A stretch of 64,000 nt of DNA, from the NCBI RefSeq assembly GCF_008691045.1, contig NZ_VMSO01000002.1, forward strand, positions 62,001-126,000, given 5' to 3'. The notes below the pieces were generated by a model, which worked only from the letters and a program-made list of their open reading frames with translations, was not told the DNA's origin and made no database searches. Both the position numbers and the translations under genes were made by a program. Below are positions 1 through 9,167 of the stretch, one piece after another (position 1 is the stretch's first letter; each line of letters opens with the position of its first letter). Source of the DNA: Mediterraneibacter catenae. GTDB lineage: Bacteria > Bacillota > Clostridia > Lachnospirales > Lachnospiraceae.

Positions 1-1
1 A

Positions 2-58
2 GAGGAAACAGAAGAACGCATCAGAGAACTGACTGACAAGATTAAAGGAAAAGAGTAG
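2..58 (+). CDS. C-terminal end of an unidentified protein (partial)
   Basis: An open frame enters from the left edge and ends at TAG 56-58, giving the last 18 residues, EETEERIRELTDKIKGKE. The tail is charged and probably helical. A strong hairpin follows directly, as expected for the end of a transcription unit. The tail is too short to name a family. Confidence 0.5.
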   Translation, partial: EETEERIRELTDKIKGKE

Positions 59-69
59 GAAAATAACAG

Positions 70-125
70 AACACCCGGGAAATGACATGAAATAACGTCC
101 AAACATGTCTCCCGGGTGTTTTATT
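70..125. terminator. Bidirectional intrinsic terminator
   Basis: Arms 70-80 and 110-120 (AACACCCGGGA / TCCCGGGTGTT) pair perfectly, with a second inner stem GACATG/CATGTC (84-89/104-109). T-rich sequence follows on the plus side and an AT-rich stretch on the minus side. It lies between a plus-strand gene end and the end of galT, so it probably serves both. Confidence 0.85.
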
Positions 126-151
126 ATCCGTTAGTATAGTTTAAAGTAAGA

Positions 152-1642
152 TTACAGCACACTGATAAAGCGACGGAATGCTTCCAGTCCCTCGTCTGTG
201 TATTTATATACACCGGCATCCTCAAGTACCTGACAGAAAACTTTGCCGACTTCCTGCTCCAGGATGTGCATGATGTTGTCTTCGTTGATATCTGTATAGG
301 ACGGCAGGAATTCGTCTACCCAGTCCGCGTGTTTTTCGATCTGTTCGTTGCTGCGGATGTCTTTCCCTTCCAGGATGTATTCTTTCAGCAGTTCCATTTC
401 GCCTTTCAGGCGGGCCGGAAGAACAGCAAGACCCATAACCTCGATCAGGCCGATGTTTTCTTTCTTGATGTGATGCAGGTTTGCATGCGGGTGATATACA
501 CCGAGCGGGTGCTCCTCTGTAGTAATATTGTTCCTGAGAGTCAGATCCAGCTCGTACAAACCGTCTTTCATACGTGCGATCGGAGTGATCGTATTGTGCG
601 GAGTTCCGTCTGTCTCGGCGTAGATAAATGCATCCTCATCGGTGTAGGAACGCCATTTGCCGAGAATATGGTCCGCAAGGTCGATGATCCGCTCCGTGTC
701 TTTGCCGCGCAGACGGATAACTGACAGAGGCCATTTTACGATGCCGGCCTCTATGTCTTCATAACCGGTCACTGTAAAGTTTTCGATGACCGGAGCTTTT
801 GCCATGGCAAAAGTATAGTGGCCTCCCTGGAAGTGGTCGTGACTTAGGATCGAACCGCCTACGATCGGCAGATCCGCATTGGAACCCAGGAAGTAATGCG
901 GAAACAGTTTGATGAAATCAAACAGCTTGGCAAATGCACTGCGGTCTATCTTCATCGGAATATGCTCTCCGTTAAACACGATGCAGTGCTCGTTGTAATA
1001 TACGTAAGGCGAGTACTGAAATCCCCATTTCTTTCCCTGGATCGTGATCGGGATGATGCGGTGATTCTCCCGTGCGGGATGGTTCACGCGTCCTGCATAG
1101 CCCTCGTTCTCCATGCAGAGCTGGCATTTCGGGTAAGAGGATGACTTTGCGGCTCCCGCGGCTGCGATGGCTTTCGGATCCTTCTCGGGTTTGGAGAGAT
1201 TGATCGTGATATCCAGAGTGCCATACTGGGTGTCTACCGTCCATTTACGGTCGCGGCTGATGCGGTAGCGGCGGATATAATCGCTGTCCTGACTCAGCTT
1301 GTAATAATATGCAGTCGCAGCTTCCGGTGAATTTTCATATTCTTTCCAGAAACGCTCCTGGATCTGCGCCGGACGCGGTACGAGACAGTTCATAAGTTTT
1401 GTGTCGAACAGATCGCGGTATGTAACACTGTCCTCGATGATGCCGCGTTTTACAGCCTCGTCGAGAAGATCTTTCAATACATCTTCCAGAACAATATTGT
1501 CCGGATCGCAGGGCACATCCTCATAATCGTCTTCCTTCATAAGGTCAAGCAGGAGATTGGTTGTATAGATCCGTTCGCTTTCAGGCGTCAGTCCTGAATT
1601 GATTCCGTATTGTACCAGTTTTTTTATTGATTCATAAATCAT
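152..1642 (-). CDS. galT: UDP-glucose--hexose-1-phosphate uridylyltransferase, class II
   Basis: Cytoplasmic Leloir-pathway enzyme that swaps UMP between UDP-glucose and galactose-1-phosphate. At 496 residues it matches the longer Firmicute class II GalT rather than the ~350-residue E. coli type. Visible signatures are CQLC at 173-176, GGSILSHDHFQGG at 262-274 with the catalytic-type His-x-His, and a later HPHANLHHIKKENIG segment. The ATG has AAAGGAG about 9 nt upstream. It lies 50 bp downstream of galK in the same direction and is probably co-transcribed with it. The call is firm. The epimerase GalE is not in the window. Confidence 0.95.
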   Translation of the reverse strand: MIYESIKKLVQYGINSGLTPESERIYTTNLLLDLMKEDDYEDVPCDPDNIVLEDVLKDLLDEAVKRGIIEDSVTYRDLFDTKLMNCLVPRPAQIQERFWKEYENSPEAATAYYYKLSQDSDYIRRYRISRDRKWTVDTQYGTLDITINLSKPEKDPKAIAAAGAAKSSSYPKCQLCMENEGYAGRVNHPARENHRIIPITIQGKKWGFQYSPYVYYNEHCIVFNGEHIPMKIDRSAFAKLFDFIKLFPHYFLGSNADLPIVGGSILSHDHFQGGHYTFAMAKAPVIENFTVTGYEDIEAGIVKWPLSVIRLRGKDTERIIDLADHILGKWRSYTDEDAFIYAETDGTPHNTITPIARMKDGLYELDLTLRNNITTEEHPLGVYHPHANLHHIKKENIGLIEVMGLAVLPARLKGEMELLKEYILEGKDIRSNEQIEKHADWVDEFLPSYTDINEDNIMHILEQEVGKVFCQVLEDAGVYKYTDEGLEAFRRFISVL

Positions 1643-1692
1643 GGAAGATTTCTCCTTTCAGAAAAATATGTGGATTTAAAAATATTCATCGC

Positions 1693-2862
1693 TTAATCAA
1701 TCCGTGAAGCTCCGTCTCCGATATCTACAGTATAGAATTCAGCTTCATGTCCGACTTTCTCTTTATATGTTTTTCCAATGTCGTTAATGAAGGTATCCAC
1801 AGCGTCATTTTTGACAATGCTCACTGTACATCCGCCGAATCCGCCTCCGGTGATACGGGAGCCGATGACGCCTGGAATCTTCCATGCAAGATCAACAAGA
1901 ATGTCAATTTCCTCGCAGGATACTTCGTAATCATCACGAAGAGAGATGTGGGACTGGTTCATGAGCTGGCCGAATTTATTGATATCCCCGTCTCTTAAAG
2001 CTGCAACGGCGTCGATTGTACGCTGGTTTTCGTATACCGCGTGTTTCGCGCGTTTTAACTGTACAGGATCTGTGATAAGATCTTTGTTCGCCTCAAATTC
2101 ATCAGGAGTGAGATCGCCAAGGGCGTTGATATCCAGTTTTGTCTTCAGCGCAGCAAGCGCGTCCGTACATTCCTGACGTCTGTCATTGTATGCGGAATCC
2201 ACAAGACTGTGCTTTACCTTGCTGTTGGTGATGACGATTTTTGCGTCTTCGAGATGAATGGGAGCATACTCATACTTCATCGTGTTTGTGTCAAGGAAGA
2301 TTGCATTGTCTTTTTTCCCCATGGCAACTGCAAACTGATCCATGATACCGCAGTTGCATCCGTTAAAATTGTTCTCTGAATACTGCCCGATCAGAGCAAG
2401 GTCTGTCATGGACAGATCTGTGATACCATACAGATCCGTCAGGATAACTCCTGTCAGGACTTCCAGGGAAGCAGAAGAAGAGAGCCCGGATCCGTTCGGG
2501 ATATTTCCCCAGATAACCATGTCAAAACCTGTATCCAGGTTATATCCTTTCTCTGCGAATGCCCAGACAACACCGAGAGGATAGTTTGCCCAGTTGTATT
2601 CGTTTTTGTTTGTCAGGTCATCAAGTGAAGCCTCTACCACTCCGAATCTGTCAAGATTCATAGAATAAAAATGTATCATCCGGTCATCGCGTTTCCTTGC
2701 TGCACCATATGTACCCATGGTGAGCGCACAGGGAAATACATGTCCGCCGTTATAATCTGTATGCTCGCCGATCAGGTTGACACGACCCGGTGAGAAATAG
2801 AAGTGAGCTCCGTCGGGAGTCCCGAAAAGTTCTGCAAATTTGTCAAAAAGTTTCTGTTTCAT
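1693..2862 (-). CDS. galK: Galactokinase
   Basis: GHMP-family kinase that phosphorylates galactose at C1 with ATP, the first step of the Leloir pathway. The 389-residue protein has the galactokinase signature GRVNLIGEHTDYNGG at 26-40, the ATP-binding GSGLSSSAS loop at 124-132, and the C-terminal GGGFGGCTV motif. AGGAGG precedes the ATG. It is the first gene of the galK-galT operon and is divergent from an AraC-type regulator that probably controls it. Confidence 0.97.
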   Translation of the reverse strand: MKQKLFDKFAELFGTPDGAHFYFSPGRVNLIGEHTDYNGGHVFPCALTMGTYGAARKRDDRMIHFYSMNLDRFGVVEASLDDLTNKNEYNWANYPLGVVWAFAEKGYNLDTGFDMVIWGNIPNGSGLSSSASLEVLTGVILTDLYGITDLSMTDLALIGQYSENNFNGCNCGIMDQFAVAMGKKDNAIFLDTNTMKYEYAPIHLEDAKIVITNSKVKHSLVDSAYNDRRQECTDALAALKTKLDINALGDLTPDEFEANKDLITDPVQLKRAKHAVYENQRTIDAVAALRDGDINKFGQLMNQSHISLRDDYEVSCEEIDILVDLAWKIPGVIGSRITGGGFGGCTVSIVKNDAVDTFINDIGKTYKEKVGHEAEFYTVDIGDGASRID

Positions 2863-2916
2863 TCTGATGATCCTCCTCAGTTTTGAAATAAATATAAATC
2901 AGGTTATTCTGTTATC

Positions 2917-2946
2917 AGTATAATGGCAAACAGGCCTTTACGTCTA
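2917..2946 (-). promoter_or_regulatory. Promoter of galK-galT
   Basis: Read on the minus strand, TAGACG (2941-2946) and TATACT (2917-2922) are separated by 18 bp, about 55 nt upstream of galK. It is back to back with the araC promoter, so one operator could serve both. Sequence-only prediction. Confidence 0.55.
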
Positions 2947-2977
2947 TAAAAATTACGTGCAAATTTATGTAAAAATG

Positions 2978-3006
2978 TTGCGTCAATAAATGGGGCATAT
3001 TATAAT
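2978..3006 (+). promoter_or_regulatory. Promoter of the AraC-type regulator
   Basis: TTGCGT (2978-2983), a 17-bp spacer and a perfect TATAAT (3001-3006) sit 45 bp before the start codon. It is divergent from the galK promoter within a 189-bp intergenic region. Confidence 0.75.
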
Positions 3007-3051
3007 GTTCAGTGCGAAATAAAACAGGAGAATAAAAAGGCGGTATATGAC

Positions 3052-3909
3052 ATGTCAGATTCATATAAACATTCCTATAAAGTCGGAGAGGATTTCCTGA
3101 ATTCTCTGTCCGTTTACAACGTGGGATACCAGAAATGTGAGCCGGAATATCAGTGGGGACCGGGAATCCGGGACCATTACTGCATCCACCACATACTCTC
3201 GGGCAGCGGCATATATACGACGGGTAAGGTGTCTGTACGTCTCAGTGCGGGAGATACATTTATCCTGTTCCCCGGCGTCGAGCTGCAGTACCAGGCGGAT
3301 AAAGATGAGCCCTGGGAATACTGCTGGGCCGGATTTATGGGAACAGATGCTGCATCTATTATAAGAAATACAGGGTTCAGCAAGGAGACACCGTATATCC
3401 TGAAAGGCACGATACCGGAAGAAGAGATAAGAAACGGACTGGATGAAATCTATCAGAATAAGGGAAACACGTACGAATCTTCGGTGGCTATGGCGGGAAG
3501 ACTGTACAGCCTTCTTGCTGTGTTTATGCATTATGCACAGAGGACGGAACCAGAGAAAGATTCCCATGTGATGTATGTGGAAAAAGCGATGAGCTATATA
3601 GAGACAAACTATTCTTATCCGATCACGGTTGAAGATATCGCTTACTATGTGGGAATCAGCAGGAGCCATCTGTTCCGGTCTTTTCAGAATTATATGAGGA
3701 AATCACCTAAAGATTATCTGTCCGGATATCGGATCAGACAGGCGTGCCATCTTCTGCGGGAGACTGATCTTTCTGTGTCAACGATCGCCTATTCCGTAGG
3801 ATTTGAGAACAATCTTTATTTCTCAAAAGCATTCCGGAAACAGAAAGGGATGAGTCCCTCAGAGTACAGGCGGGCAAAGCGAAAAACAGAAGAAAGAGAT
3901 AGTAAATAG
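3052..3909 (+). CDS. AraC-family transcriptional regulator, probable galactose regulator
   Basis: A 285-residue protein with an N-terminal AraC-type cupin (about 20-150; HHILSGSGIYTTG, then SAGDTFILFPG) and a C-terminal double helix-turn-helix (about 185-283). The second helix-turn-helix carries the family hallmark VGFENNLYFSKAFRKQKGMSPSEYR. It is divergent from galK-galT, which suggests it activates that operon in response to galactose or an alpha-galactoside. The effector cannot be read from sequence. The next gene starts 13 bp downstream. Confidence 0.85.
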   Translation: MSDSYKHSYKVGEDFLNSLSVYNVGYQKCEPEYQWGPGIRDHYCIHHILSGSGIYTTGKVSVRLSAGDTFILFPGVELQYQADKDEPWEYCWAGFMGTDAASIIRNTGFSKETPYILKGTIPEEEIRNGLDEIYQNKGNTYESSVAMAGRLYSLLAVFMHYAQRTEPEKDSHVMYVEKAMSYIETNYSYPITVEDIAYYVGISRSHLFRSFQNYMRKSPKDYLSGYRIRQACHLLRETDLSVSTIAYSVGFENNLYFSKAFRKQKGMSPSEYRRAKRKTEERDSK

Positions 3910-3922
3910 ACAGGAGAAAACT

Positions 3923-4657
3923 ATGGTAAATCAGTATTCAAGAACAGAGCTCTTGCTGGGAACGGAAGGTGTGAACCGGCTGAAACGTGCTTCTGTCATG
4001 ATATTCGGTGTGGGAGGCGTGGGATCGCATTGTATCGAGGCGCTGGCGAGGAGCGGGATCGGCACACTGATCCTGATCGATAACGATACAGTGTCCCTGA
4101 CAAATATCAACCGGCAGTCTATCGCATATCACAGTACGATTGGCCGGCTTAAGACAGAGATTATGGAGAAACGGATCCGGGATATTGATCCGTCGATTAA
4201 AGTGCGGACGTATGAGATGTTTGTACTGCCGGATAATCTTGCTGTAATTTTGGATCAGGAGGAAAAGCCGGATTATATTATCGATGCTATCGATACAGTG
4301 AGTGCCAAGATTGCTCTTGCCCGGGAGGCGGACAGAAGAGGAATACGGCTCATCAGCAGCATGGGAACCGGGAATAAGCTGCATCCGGAGATGTTTGAGA
4401 TCGACGATCTCTCTAAGACAAGCATATGCCCTCTGTGCAGAGTCATGCGCAGAGAATTGAAGCGGCTGGGAATCTTCCATCTAAAAGTACTGTATTCAAA
4501 GGAAAAACCCGTAGATATAAGCGGGAGAGAAACAGGGGAAGACGCTGGGACGAGACGTTCGATTCCCGGAAGCGTCTCTTTTGTGCCGCCGGTTGCGGGA
4601 CTTCTGATCGCAGGCGAAGTGATCCGCGAATTGTCCGGTGTGGACGATACAGAATAG
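3923..4657 (+). CDS. tcdA: tRNA threonylcarbamoyladenosine dehydratase (TcdA/CsdL)
   Basis: E1-like enzyme of the ThiF/MoeB superfamily. It uses ATP to dehydrate t6A37 in tRNA to the cyclic form ct6A. The Rossmann-type ATP loop FGVGGVGSHC lies at 28-37, followed by the family motif DNDTVSLTNINRQ and the C-terminal segment SICPLCRVMRRELKR. The 244-residue length fits the TcdA/YgdL branch rather than longer ThiF or MoeB forms. It follows araC by 13 bp and is followed by rarA. Confidence 0.9.
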   Translation: MVNQYSRTELLLGTEGVNRLKRASVMIFGVGGVGSHCIEALARSGIGTLILIDNDTVSLTNINRQSIAYHSTIGRLKTEIMEKRIRDIDPSIKVRTYEMFVLPDNLAVILDQEEKPDYIIDAIDTVSAKIALAREADRRGIRLISSMGTGNKLHPEMFEIDDLSKTSICPLCRVMRRELKRLGIFHLKVLYSKEKPVDISGRETGEDAGTRRSIPGSVSFVPPVAGLLIAGEVIRELSGVDDTE

Positions 4658-4694
4658 AACTTCGGAAGAAGATATATGTGAAAGGAAGACTAAC

Positions 4695-6011
4695 ATGGAT
4701 TTATTTGATTATATGAGAGAGACAAACAAGGAGAAAGAATCGCCCCTTGCGTCAAGGATGCGCCCGGCTTCTCTGGATGAGGTGGTCGGACAGCAGCATA
4801 TTATCGGAAAGGATAAGCTTCTTTACCGTGCGATCAAAGCGGATAAGTTAAGCTCTGTGATCTTTTGCGGGCCTCCGGGCACAGGAAAGACAACACTTGC
4901 GAAAGTGATCGCCAATACGACCAGCGCAGAATTTAAACAGATTAATGCTACGGTCGCAGGCAAAAAAGATATGGAAGAAGTAGTAAAAGCAGCGAAAGAT
5001 CTGCGCGGTATGTACGGGAAGAAGACGATTCTATTTATCGATGAGATTCACAGGTTTAATAAAGGTCAGCAGGATTACCTGCTTCCGTTTGTTGAGGACG
5101 GAACCGTGATCCTGATCGGGGCGACCACGGAGAATCCGTATTTTGAAGTGAACAGCGCTCTTATTTCCAGATCCAGCATATTTGAGTTGAAACCGCTCGA
5201 AAAAGAGGATATAAAAACTCTTCTGAGAAGAGCGGCAGAGGATACGCAGAAGGGAATGGGGAGTTTCCATGCGCAGATCGATGAAGAGGCGCTTGATTTT
5301 CTGGCAGACATGGCGGGGGGAGATGCGAGAAATGCGCTCAATGCCATTGAGCTGGGAATTCTGACGACTGAGCGCAGCGAGGACGGCATCATCCACATTA
5401 CAACAGAAGTCGCTTCCGAGTGTATCCAGAAACGTGTAGTGAATTATGATAAACGGGGCGACAATCATTATGATATAATCTCTGCTTTTATCAAGAGCAT
5501 GAGAGGCTCAGACCCGGATGCAGCTGTCTATTACCTTGCAAAGATGCTCTATGCAGGCGAAGATATTAAGTTCATTGCGCGCAGGATTATGATCTGTGCC
5601 GCTGAGGATGTGGGGAATGCAGATCCTATTGCTCTTACAGTGGCGGTCTCGGCAGCCCAGGCCGTGGAGCGGATAGGAATGCCGGAATCCCAGATCATTC
5701 TGTCCCAGGCAGTGACGTATGTAGCCTGTGCCCCAAAAAGTAATTCCGCATGTAACGCTATATTTGCAGCGAATGAGGCGGTACAGAAGTATCGTACAAC
5801 CGTACCCGTACATCTGCAGGATTCCCATTACAAAGGAGCATCAAAACTGGGGCATGGAATCGGATACAAATATGCACATGATTATCCGAATCATTATGTA
5901 AAGCAGCAGTATCTGCCGGATGAAATAAAAGACGCCAGGTTCTATGAACCCGGCGTGCTTGGATACGAAAAACAGATGGGAGAGTATCTAAAGAAGATTC
6001 GTGAGGAGTAA
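4695..6011 (+). CDS. rarA: Replication-associated recombination protein A (RarA/MgsA)
   Basis: AAA+ ATPase of the clamp-loader clade that acts at stalled replication forks. Walker A GPPGTGKTT is at 59-67 and Walker B TILFIDEIHRF at 111-121, followed by the C-terminal oligomerisation region. The frame opens earlier, but ATG 4695 has AAAGGAAG about 8 nt upstream and gives the usual N-terminus MDLFDYM (438 residues). The 3' end overlaps the convergent DUF4364 gene by 24 bp. Confidence 0.95.
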   Translation: MDLFDYMRETNKEKESPLASRMRPASLDEVVGQQHIIGKDKLLYRAIKADKLSSVIFCGPPGTGKTTLAKVIANTTSAEFKQINATVAGKKDMEEVVKAAKDLRGMYGKKTILFIDEIHRFNKGQQDYLLPFVEDGTVILIGATTENPYFEVNSALISRSSIFELKPLEKEDIKTLLRRAAEDTQKGMGSFHAQIDEEALDFLADMAGGDARNALNAIELGILTTERSEDGIIHITTEVASECIQKRVVNYDKRGDNHYDIISAFIKSMRGSDPDAAVYYLAKMLYAGEDIKFIARRIMICAAEDVGNADPIALTVAVSAAQAVERIGMPESQIILSQAVTYVACAPKSNSACNAIFAANEAVQKYRTTVPVHLQDSHYKGASKLGHGIGYKYAHDYPNHYVKQQYLPDEIKDARFYEPGVLGYEKQMGEYLKKIREE

Positions 6012-6500
6012 AGTATAGATTTCCTGACTCTTCGCGTTCCAGTGATTGACAATGGCTTCAGCCTCTGTTTCGGTCGGAACCGTGAGTTTCAGATCGATCA
6101 GGCTGGAGCCGTTTTCCTGAATCTGACAGCTGACTTCATATTCACCGCCTGTATTCCGGTAGTAGTCGGCTTTTACAGATGCCTCTTCTTTCAGGTCATA
6201 TTGCTTTTCTTTCAGAAAATCATCGATATCTTCCCGTATGGCGCGGGATATTTTATTACTGAAATAAAGGATTGTCTCGGCGCCGTTTTCTGTCAGGTGA
6301 TACAGTGTACGGTTGTGTGTCGTTTCAGGCCGTATGAGGTCAGAGTCTGTGAGGTCGGATAAAGCTTCCTGGAGCCTGAAATAAGAGGTGTAGCCTTTGT
6401 CCAGGACGAATTCCGATATCTGGGATGTTGTCAGCGGAAAGTCTACTTTATCCAGCATATATAATATGATCAGTTTGTATAGTGTAAATGTCTCAGCCAT
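5988..6500 (-). CDS. DUF4364 family protein
   Basis: A 170-residue protein resembling the clostridial DUF4364 family. Its first ~70 residues (LTTSQISEFVLDKGYTSYFRLQEAL, then LTDSDLI) look like a winged helix, so a DNA-binding role is plausible but unproven. ATG 6500 is preferred over an upstream ATG because AAAGGAG lies just before it. Its start overlaps the end of the upstream radical SAM gene by 8 bp, suggesting translational coupling. It converges on rarA with a 24-bp overlap. Confidence 0.8.
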   Translation of the reverse strand: MAETFTLYKLIILYMLDKVDFPLTTSQISEFVLDKGYTSYFRLQEALSDLTDSDLIRPETTHNRTLYHLTENGAETILYFSNKISRAIREDIDDFLKEKQYDLKEEASVKADYYRNTGGEYEVSCQIQENGSSLIDLKLTVPTETEAEAIVNHWNAKSQEIYTLLLTNLL

Positions 6501-7449
6501 GGTACTCCTTTCCCTGCCATATGTCATTTTCCTTTAAATATTGATGTAAACGGTTCAGTACGCTGCGCTTTGCACCAGTCCAAAGGGGCGCGATCAGCAG
6601 ATTCTTCGGGCCGTCGCCGGTTAGTCGATGTATCACGATGTCGGGACGGAGATGAGAGATACATTGTCCGAGCATCCGGATATATGTTTCCATATCCGGC
6701 ACATAGAAATGCTCCTCTCTGTAAATGTCTGCCAGATCGGTCCCTTCCAGAATATGAAGCAGCTGAAGCTTGATCCCCTGGATGTCGCAGCGGTTAAGAT
6801 ATTCGATCGTTTTAAGCATCATTTCTTCTGTTTCTCCCGGCAGATAAAGGATGACATGGACGATCACTTCGATCCCTGCGCCGCGCAGTCTCTGTACTGC
6901 CTGGTCGAATATTGCTGTTTCATAGCCTCTTCGGATGAACCGGACTGTTTCAGGATGGATCGTCTGCAGACCAAGTTCTACCCATACGGGTTTGATCTGA
7001 TTCAGCCGCTTGAGCAGATCGATCACATCATCGCCCAGACAGTCGGGCCTGGTTGCAACGGAGAGGATTTTGACATCGGGATCTTCTATCGCCTCCGTGA
7101 AGATAGATTCCAGATAGCTGACGGGGGCATAAGTATTCGTAAAAGCCTGAAAATATGCGATGTAAGAATGAACCGGCCGCTTTGTGAGAAGATGCATCTT
7201 TCCCTCGGCAAGCTGCTGCGAGATTGTGTGGAAAGGCCTGCCGGCAAAATCTCCGGAGCCGTCTGCACTGCAGAAGATACATCCGCCTGTCCCGATGTGC
7301 CCGTCCCGGTTGGGGCAGGTCATGCCGCCGTTTAATGCGATCCGGTATACTTTCTCCCCGAACCGGCTGCGCAGATGAAAGTCGAGAGAGTGATACCGCT
7401 TTTCTCCCCAGCGCACGGACGGGGAGTGTAAGTTTAAATTATCTGACAT
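6493..7449 (-). CDS. YhcC-type radical SAM protein (TIGR01212)
   Basis: A 318-residue radical SAM enzyme. The cluster-binding motif is CPNRDGHIGTGGCIFC (Cys 45, 57, 60), the long-spaced pattern typical of the YhcC/TIGR01212 group rather than CxxxCxxC. The TIM-barrel segments VSVATRPDCLGDDVIDLL-like and WVELGLQT follow. The substrate is unknown for the family; a tRNA or protein modification role has been suggested by relationship to Elp3. It is the first gene of a two-gene unit with DUF4364. Confidence 0.88.
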   Translation of the reverse strand: MSDNLNLHSPSVRWGEKRYHSLDFHLRSRFGEKVYRIALNGGMTCPNRDGHIGTGGCIFCSADGSGDFAGRPFHTISQQLAEGKMHLLTKRPVHSYIAYFQAFTNTYAPVSYLESIFTEAIEDPDVKILSVATRPDCLGDDVIDLLKRLNQIKPVWVELGLQTIHPETVRFIRRGYETAIFDQAVQRLRGAGIEVIVHVILYLPGETEEMMLKTIEYLNRCDIQGIKLQLLHILEGTDLADIYREEHFYVPDMETYIRMLGQCISHLRPDIVIHRLTGDGPKNLLIAPLWTGAKRSVLNRLHQYLKENDIWQGKEYHG

Positions 7450-7480
7450 AAATTACGTAACCTGATTTTAACTTTCTTTT

Positions 7481-7637
7481 CCATTCAGCGCGCGCCAATC
7501 GCAAAGCCGCACTAGCGTGCTTATTGCGGCTGCGCCGCTTCTTTGCTCATAAACTGGCGCTAAGCTCATACATACGGCCGGTCGCAAAAACATGCGAGCA
7601 TGTTTTTCGTTTCCGGCCGTATGTATGGCTGAACTGG
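7481..7637. repeat. Nested palindromic intergenic element (copy 1)
   Basis: The gap between the YhcC gene and rho holds a three-way palindrome. Outer arms CATTCAGC/GCTGAACTG enclose two hairpins. One pairs GCGCCA...GCAAAG with CTTTGC...TGGCGC (about 7492-7560). The other has perfect 15-bp arms at 7567-7581 and 7613-7627 (CATACATACGGCCGG and its complement), with a further AAAAACATG/CATGTTTTT hairpin in its loop. The core GCAAAG-CGCA-AGCGTGCTTA-TTGCGG recurs at 58240-58270. No coding frame is seen. Confidence 0.8.
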
Positions 7638-7667
7638 TGAAATATATGATAGCACTTTGGGTCCGTC

Positions 7668-7696
7668 TTGACAAGGGCGCACTTCAAATGTATAAT
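7668..7696 (+). promoter_or_regulatory. Consensus promoter of rho
   Basis: A perfect TTGACA (7668-7673), 17-bp spacer and perfect TATAAT (7691-7696). Transcription would start near 7703, leaving a leader of about 108 nt before rho. Rho genes are commonly autoregulated, but no attenuator is clear here. Confidence 0.9.
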
Positions 7697-7728
7697 TGTT
7701 AGAGATTTAATAAGGCTTATCGATTTTT

Positions 7729-7767
7729 ATGTCAATTCAGACGATAATTCCCGAAGAGTTTTTATGA
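7729..7767 (+). CDS. Possible 12-codon leader peptide in the rho leader
   Basis: ATG 7729 opens a 12-codon frame ([12 protein letters not shown]) closed by TGA 7765-7767, entirely inside the predicted rho leader. The only Shine-Dalgarno-like sequence is a weak AAGG about 13 nt upstream. It could arise by chance and is recorded because rho is preceded by an unusually strong promoter and a long leader. Confidence 0.2.
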   Translation: MSIQTIIPEEFL

Positions 7768-7810
7768 ATATAGAGTGATTTATATTAGTTTTTTAGAAAG
7801 GATAGTTTTT

Positions 7811-9160
7811 ATGACGAGAGAAAAGTATGAATCATTACCTCTTGCAACCTTGAAGGAACTTGCAAAAGCAAGAAAAATGAAAGGTGTATCCACGCTGAAG
7901 AAAAGCGATCTCATTGATGCTATGCTTGCGCTGGATGAAAAAGAAGAGCAGCAGGAGGCTGCAACCGAAGCAAAGGAAGAAGTGAAAGAAGAACTGAAAG
8001 AGAAGAAGGCGGAAACAGATATCGAACAGCTCGACAGCGGCAATACTGCAAACGGTATTCTGGAAGTTATGCAGGATGGATTCGGGTTTATCAGGAGCGA
8101 CAATTATCTGCCGGGAGAAAATGATGTATATGTATCTCCGGCACAAATCCGCAGATTCGGACTTAAGACGGGTGATATACTGACGGGAAATACCAGGATC
8201 AAGACACAGGGGGAGAAGTTCAGTGCGCTCCTCTATGTTTCTACGATTAACGGCGTTCGTCCGTCCGAAGCAATGAAACGTAAGAATTTTGAGGATCTTA
8301 CCCCGATCTTTCCGAATAAGAGAATCCGGCTTGAGATGGCAGGAAGCAGTACTGCGATGAGAATTATGGATCTGATGTCGCCGATCGGCAAAGGACAGAG
8401 AGGTATGATCGTTTCTCCGCCGAAAGCGGGTAAGACGACACTGCTGAAAGAAGTTGCACTTTCTGTACAGAAGGCGGAGCCACATATGCACCTTCTTATC
8501 CTTCTGATCGATGAGCGCCCGGAGGAGGTAACAGATATCAAAGAGGCAATCTCCGGACCGAACGTAGAAGTGATCCATTCTACATTTGACGAACTCCCGG
8601 AACATCATAAAAGAGTGTCTGAAATGGTTATCGCGAGAGCAAAACGTCTGGTGGAGCACGGTAAAGATGTCATGATACTTTTGGATAGTATTACAAGACT
8701 TTCCCGGGCATACAACCTGATTGTTCCTCCTTCAGGGAGAACGCTTTCCGGCGGTCTTGACCCGGCTGCACTCTACAGCCCGAAGAGATTTTTCGGAGCT
8801 GCGCGAAATATGAGAGAAGGCGGCAGCCTGACAATACTTGCTACTGCTCTGGTAGATACAGGGAGCAAGATGGACGACGTTGTGTATGAGGAGTTCAAAG
8901 GAACCGGAAACATGGAACTTATTCTTGACCGGAAACTGCAGGAGAAGAGAGTATTCCCGGCAATCGATATTGCAAAGTCCGGCACAAGACGTGAGGACCT
9001 GCTTCTCACAAAAGAAGAGCAGGAGGCGGTCTATATCATGCGCAGAGGCTTAAACGGAATGAAAGCAGAGGAGGCGGCGGACAACCTTCTGAATATGTTC
9101 TCCCGCACAAAATCAAACAATGAACTTGTGCACCAGGTAATTCGTCAGAAGTTTATCTAA
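7811..9160 (+). CDS. rho: Transcription termination factor Rho
   Basis: Hexameric RNA helicase that ends transcription. The 449-residue protein has a Rho_N domain (1-43), an acidic/lysine-rich linker (45-80, [12 protein letters not shown]), the cold-shock-type RNA-binding domain (about 85-150), and the RecA-like ATPase with Walker [10 protein letters not shown] near 203-211 and Walker [16 protein letters not shown] 7811 is chosen over an upstream ATG because GAAAGGA lies before it and the protein then starts MTREKYESL as in relatives. It is followed by rpmE. Confidence 0.97.
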   Translation: MTREKYESLPLATLKELAKARKMKGVSTLKKSDLIDAMLALDEKEEQQEAATEAKEEVKEELKEKKAETDIEQLDSGNTANGILEVMQDGFGFIRSDNYLPGENDVYVSPAQIRRFGLKTGDILTGNTRIKTQGEKFSALLYVSTINGVRPSEAMKRKNFEDLTPIFPNKRIRLEMAGSSTAMRIMDLMSPIGKGQRGMIVSPPKAGKTTLLKEVALSVQKAEPHMHLLILLIDERPEEVTDIKEAISGPNVEVIHSTFDELPEHHKRVSEMVIARAKRLVEHGKDVMILLDSITRLSRAYNLIVPPSGRTLSGGLDPAALYSPKRFFGAARNMREGGSLTILATALVDTGSKMDDVVYEEFKGTGNMELILDRKLQEKRVFPAIDIAKSGTRREDLLLTKEEQEAVYIMRRGLNGMKAEEAADNLLNMFSRTKSNNELVHQVIRQKFI

Positions 9161-9167
9161 AAAACAG

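Noticed and set aside
266-724. A 152-codon plus-strand frame opposite galT
   Set aside because: It is the antisense of a well-conserved galT region, with no start signals and no recognisable protein.
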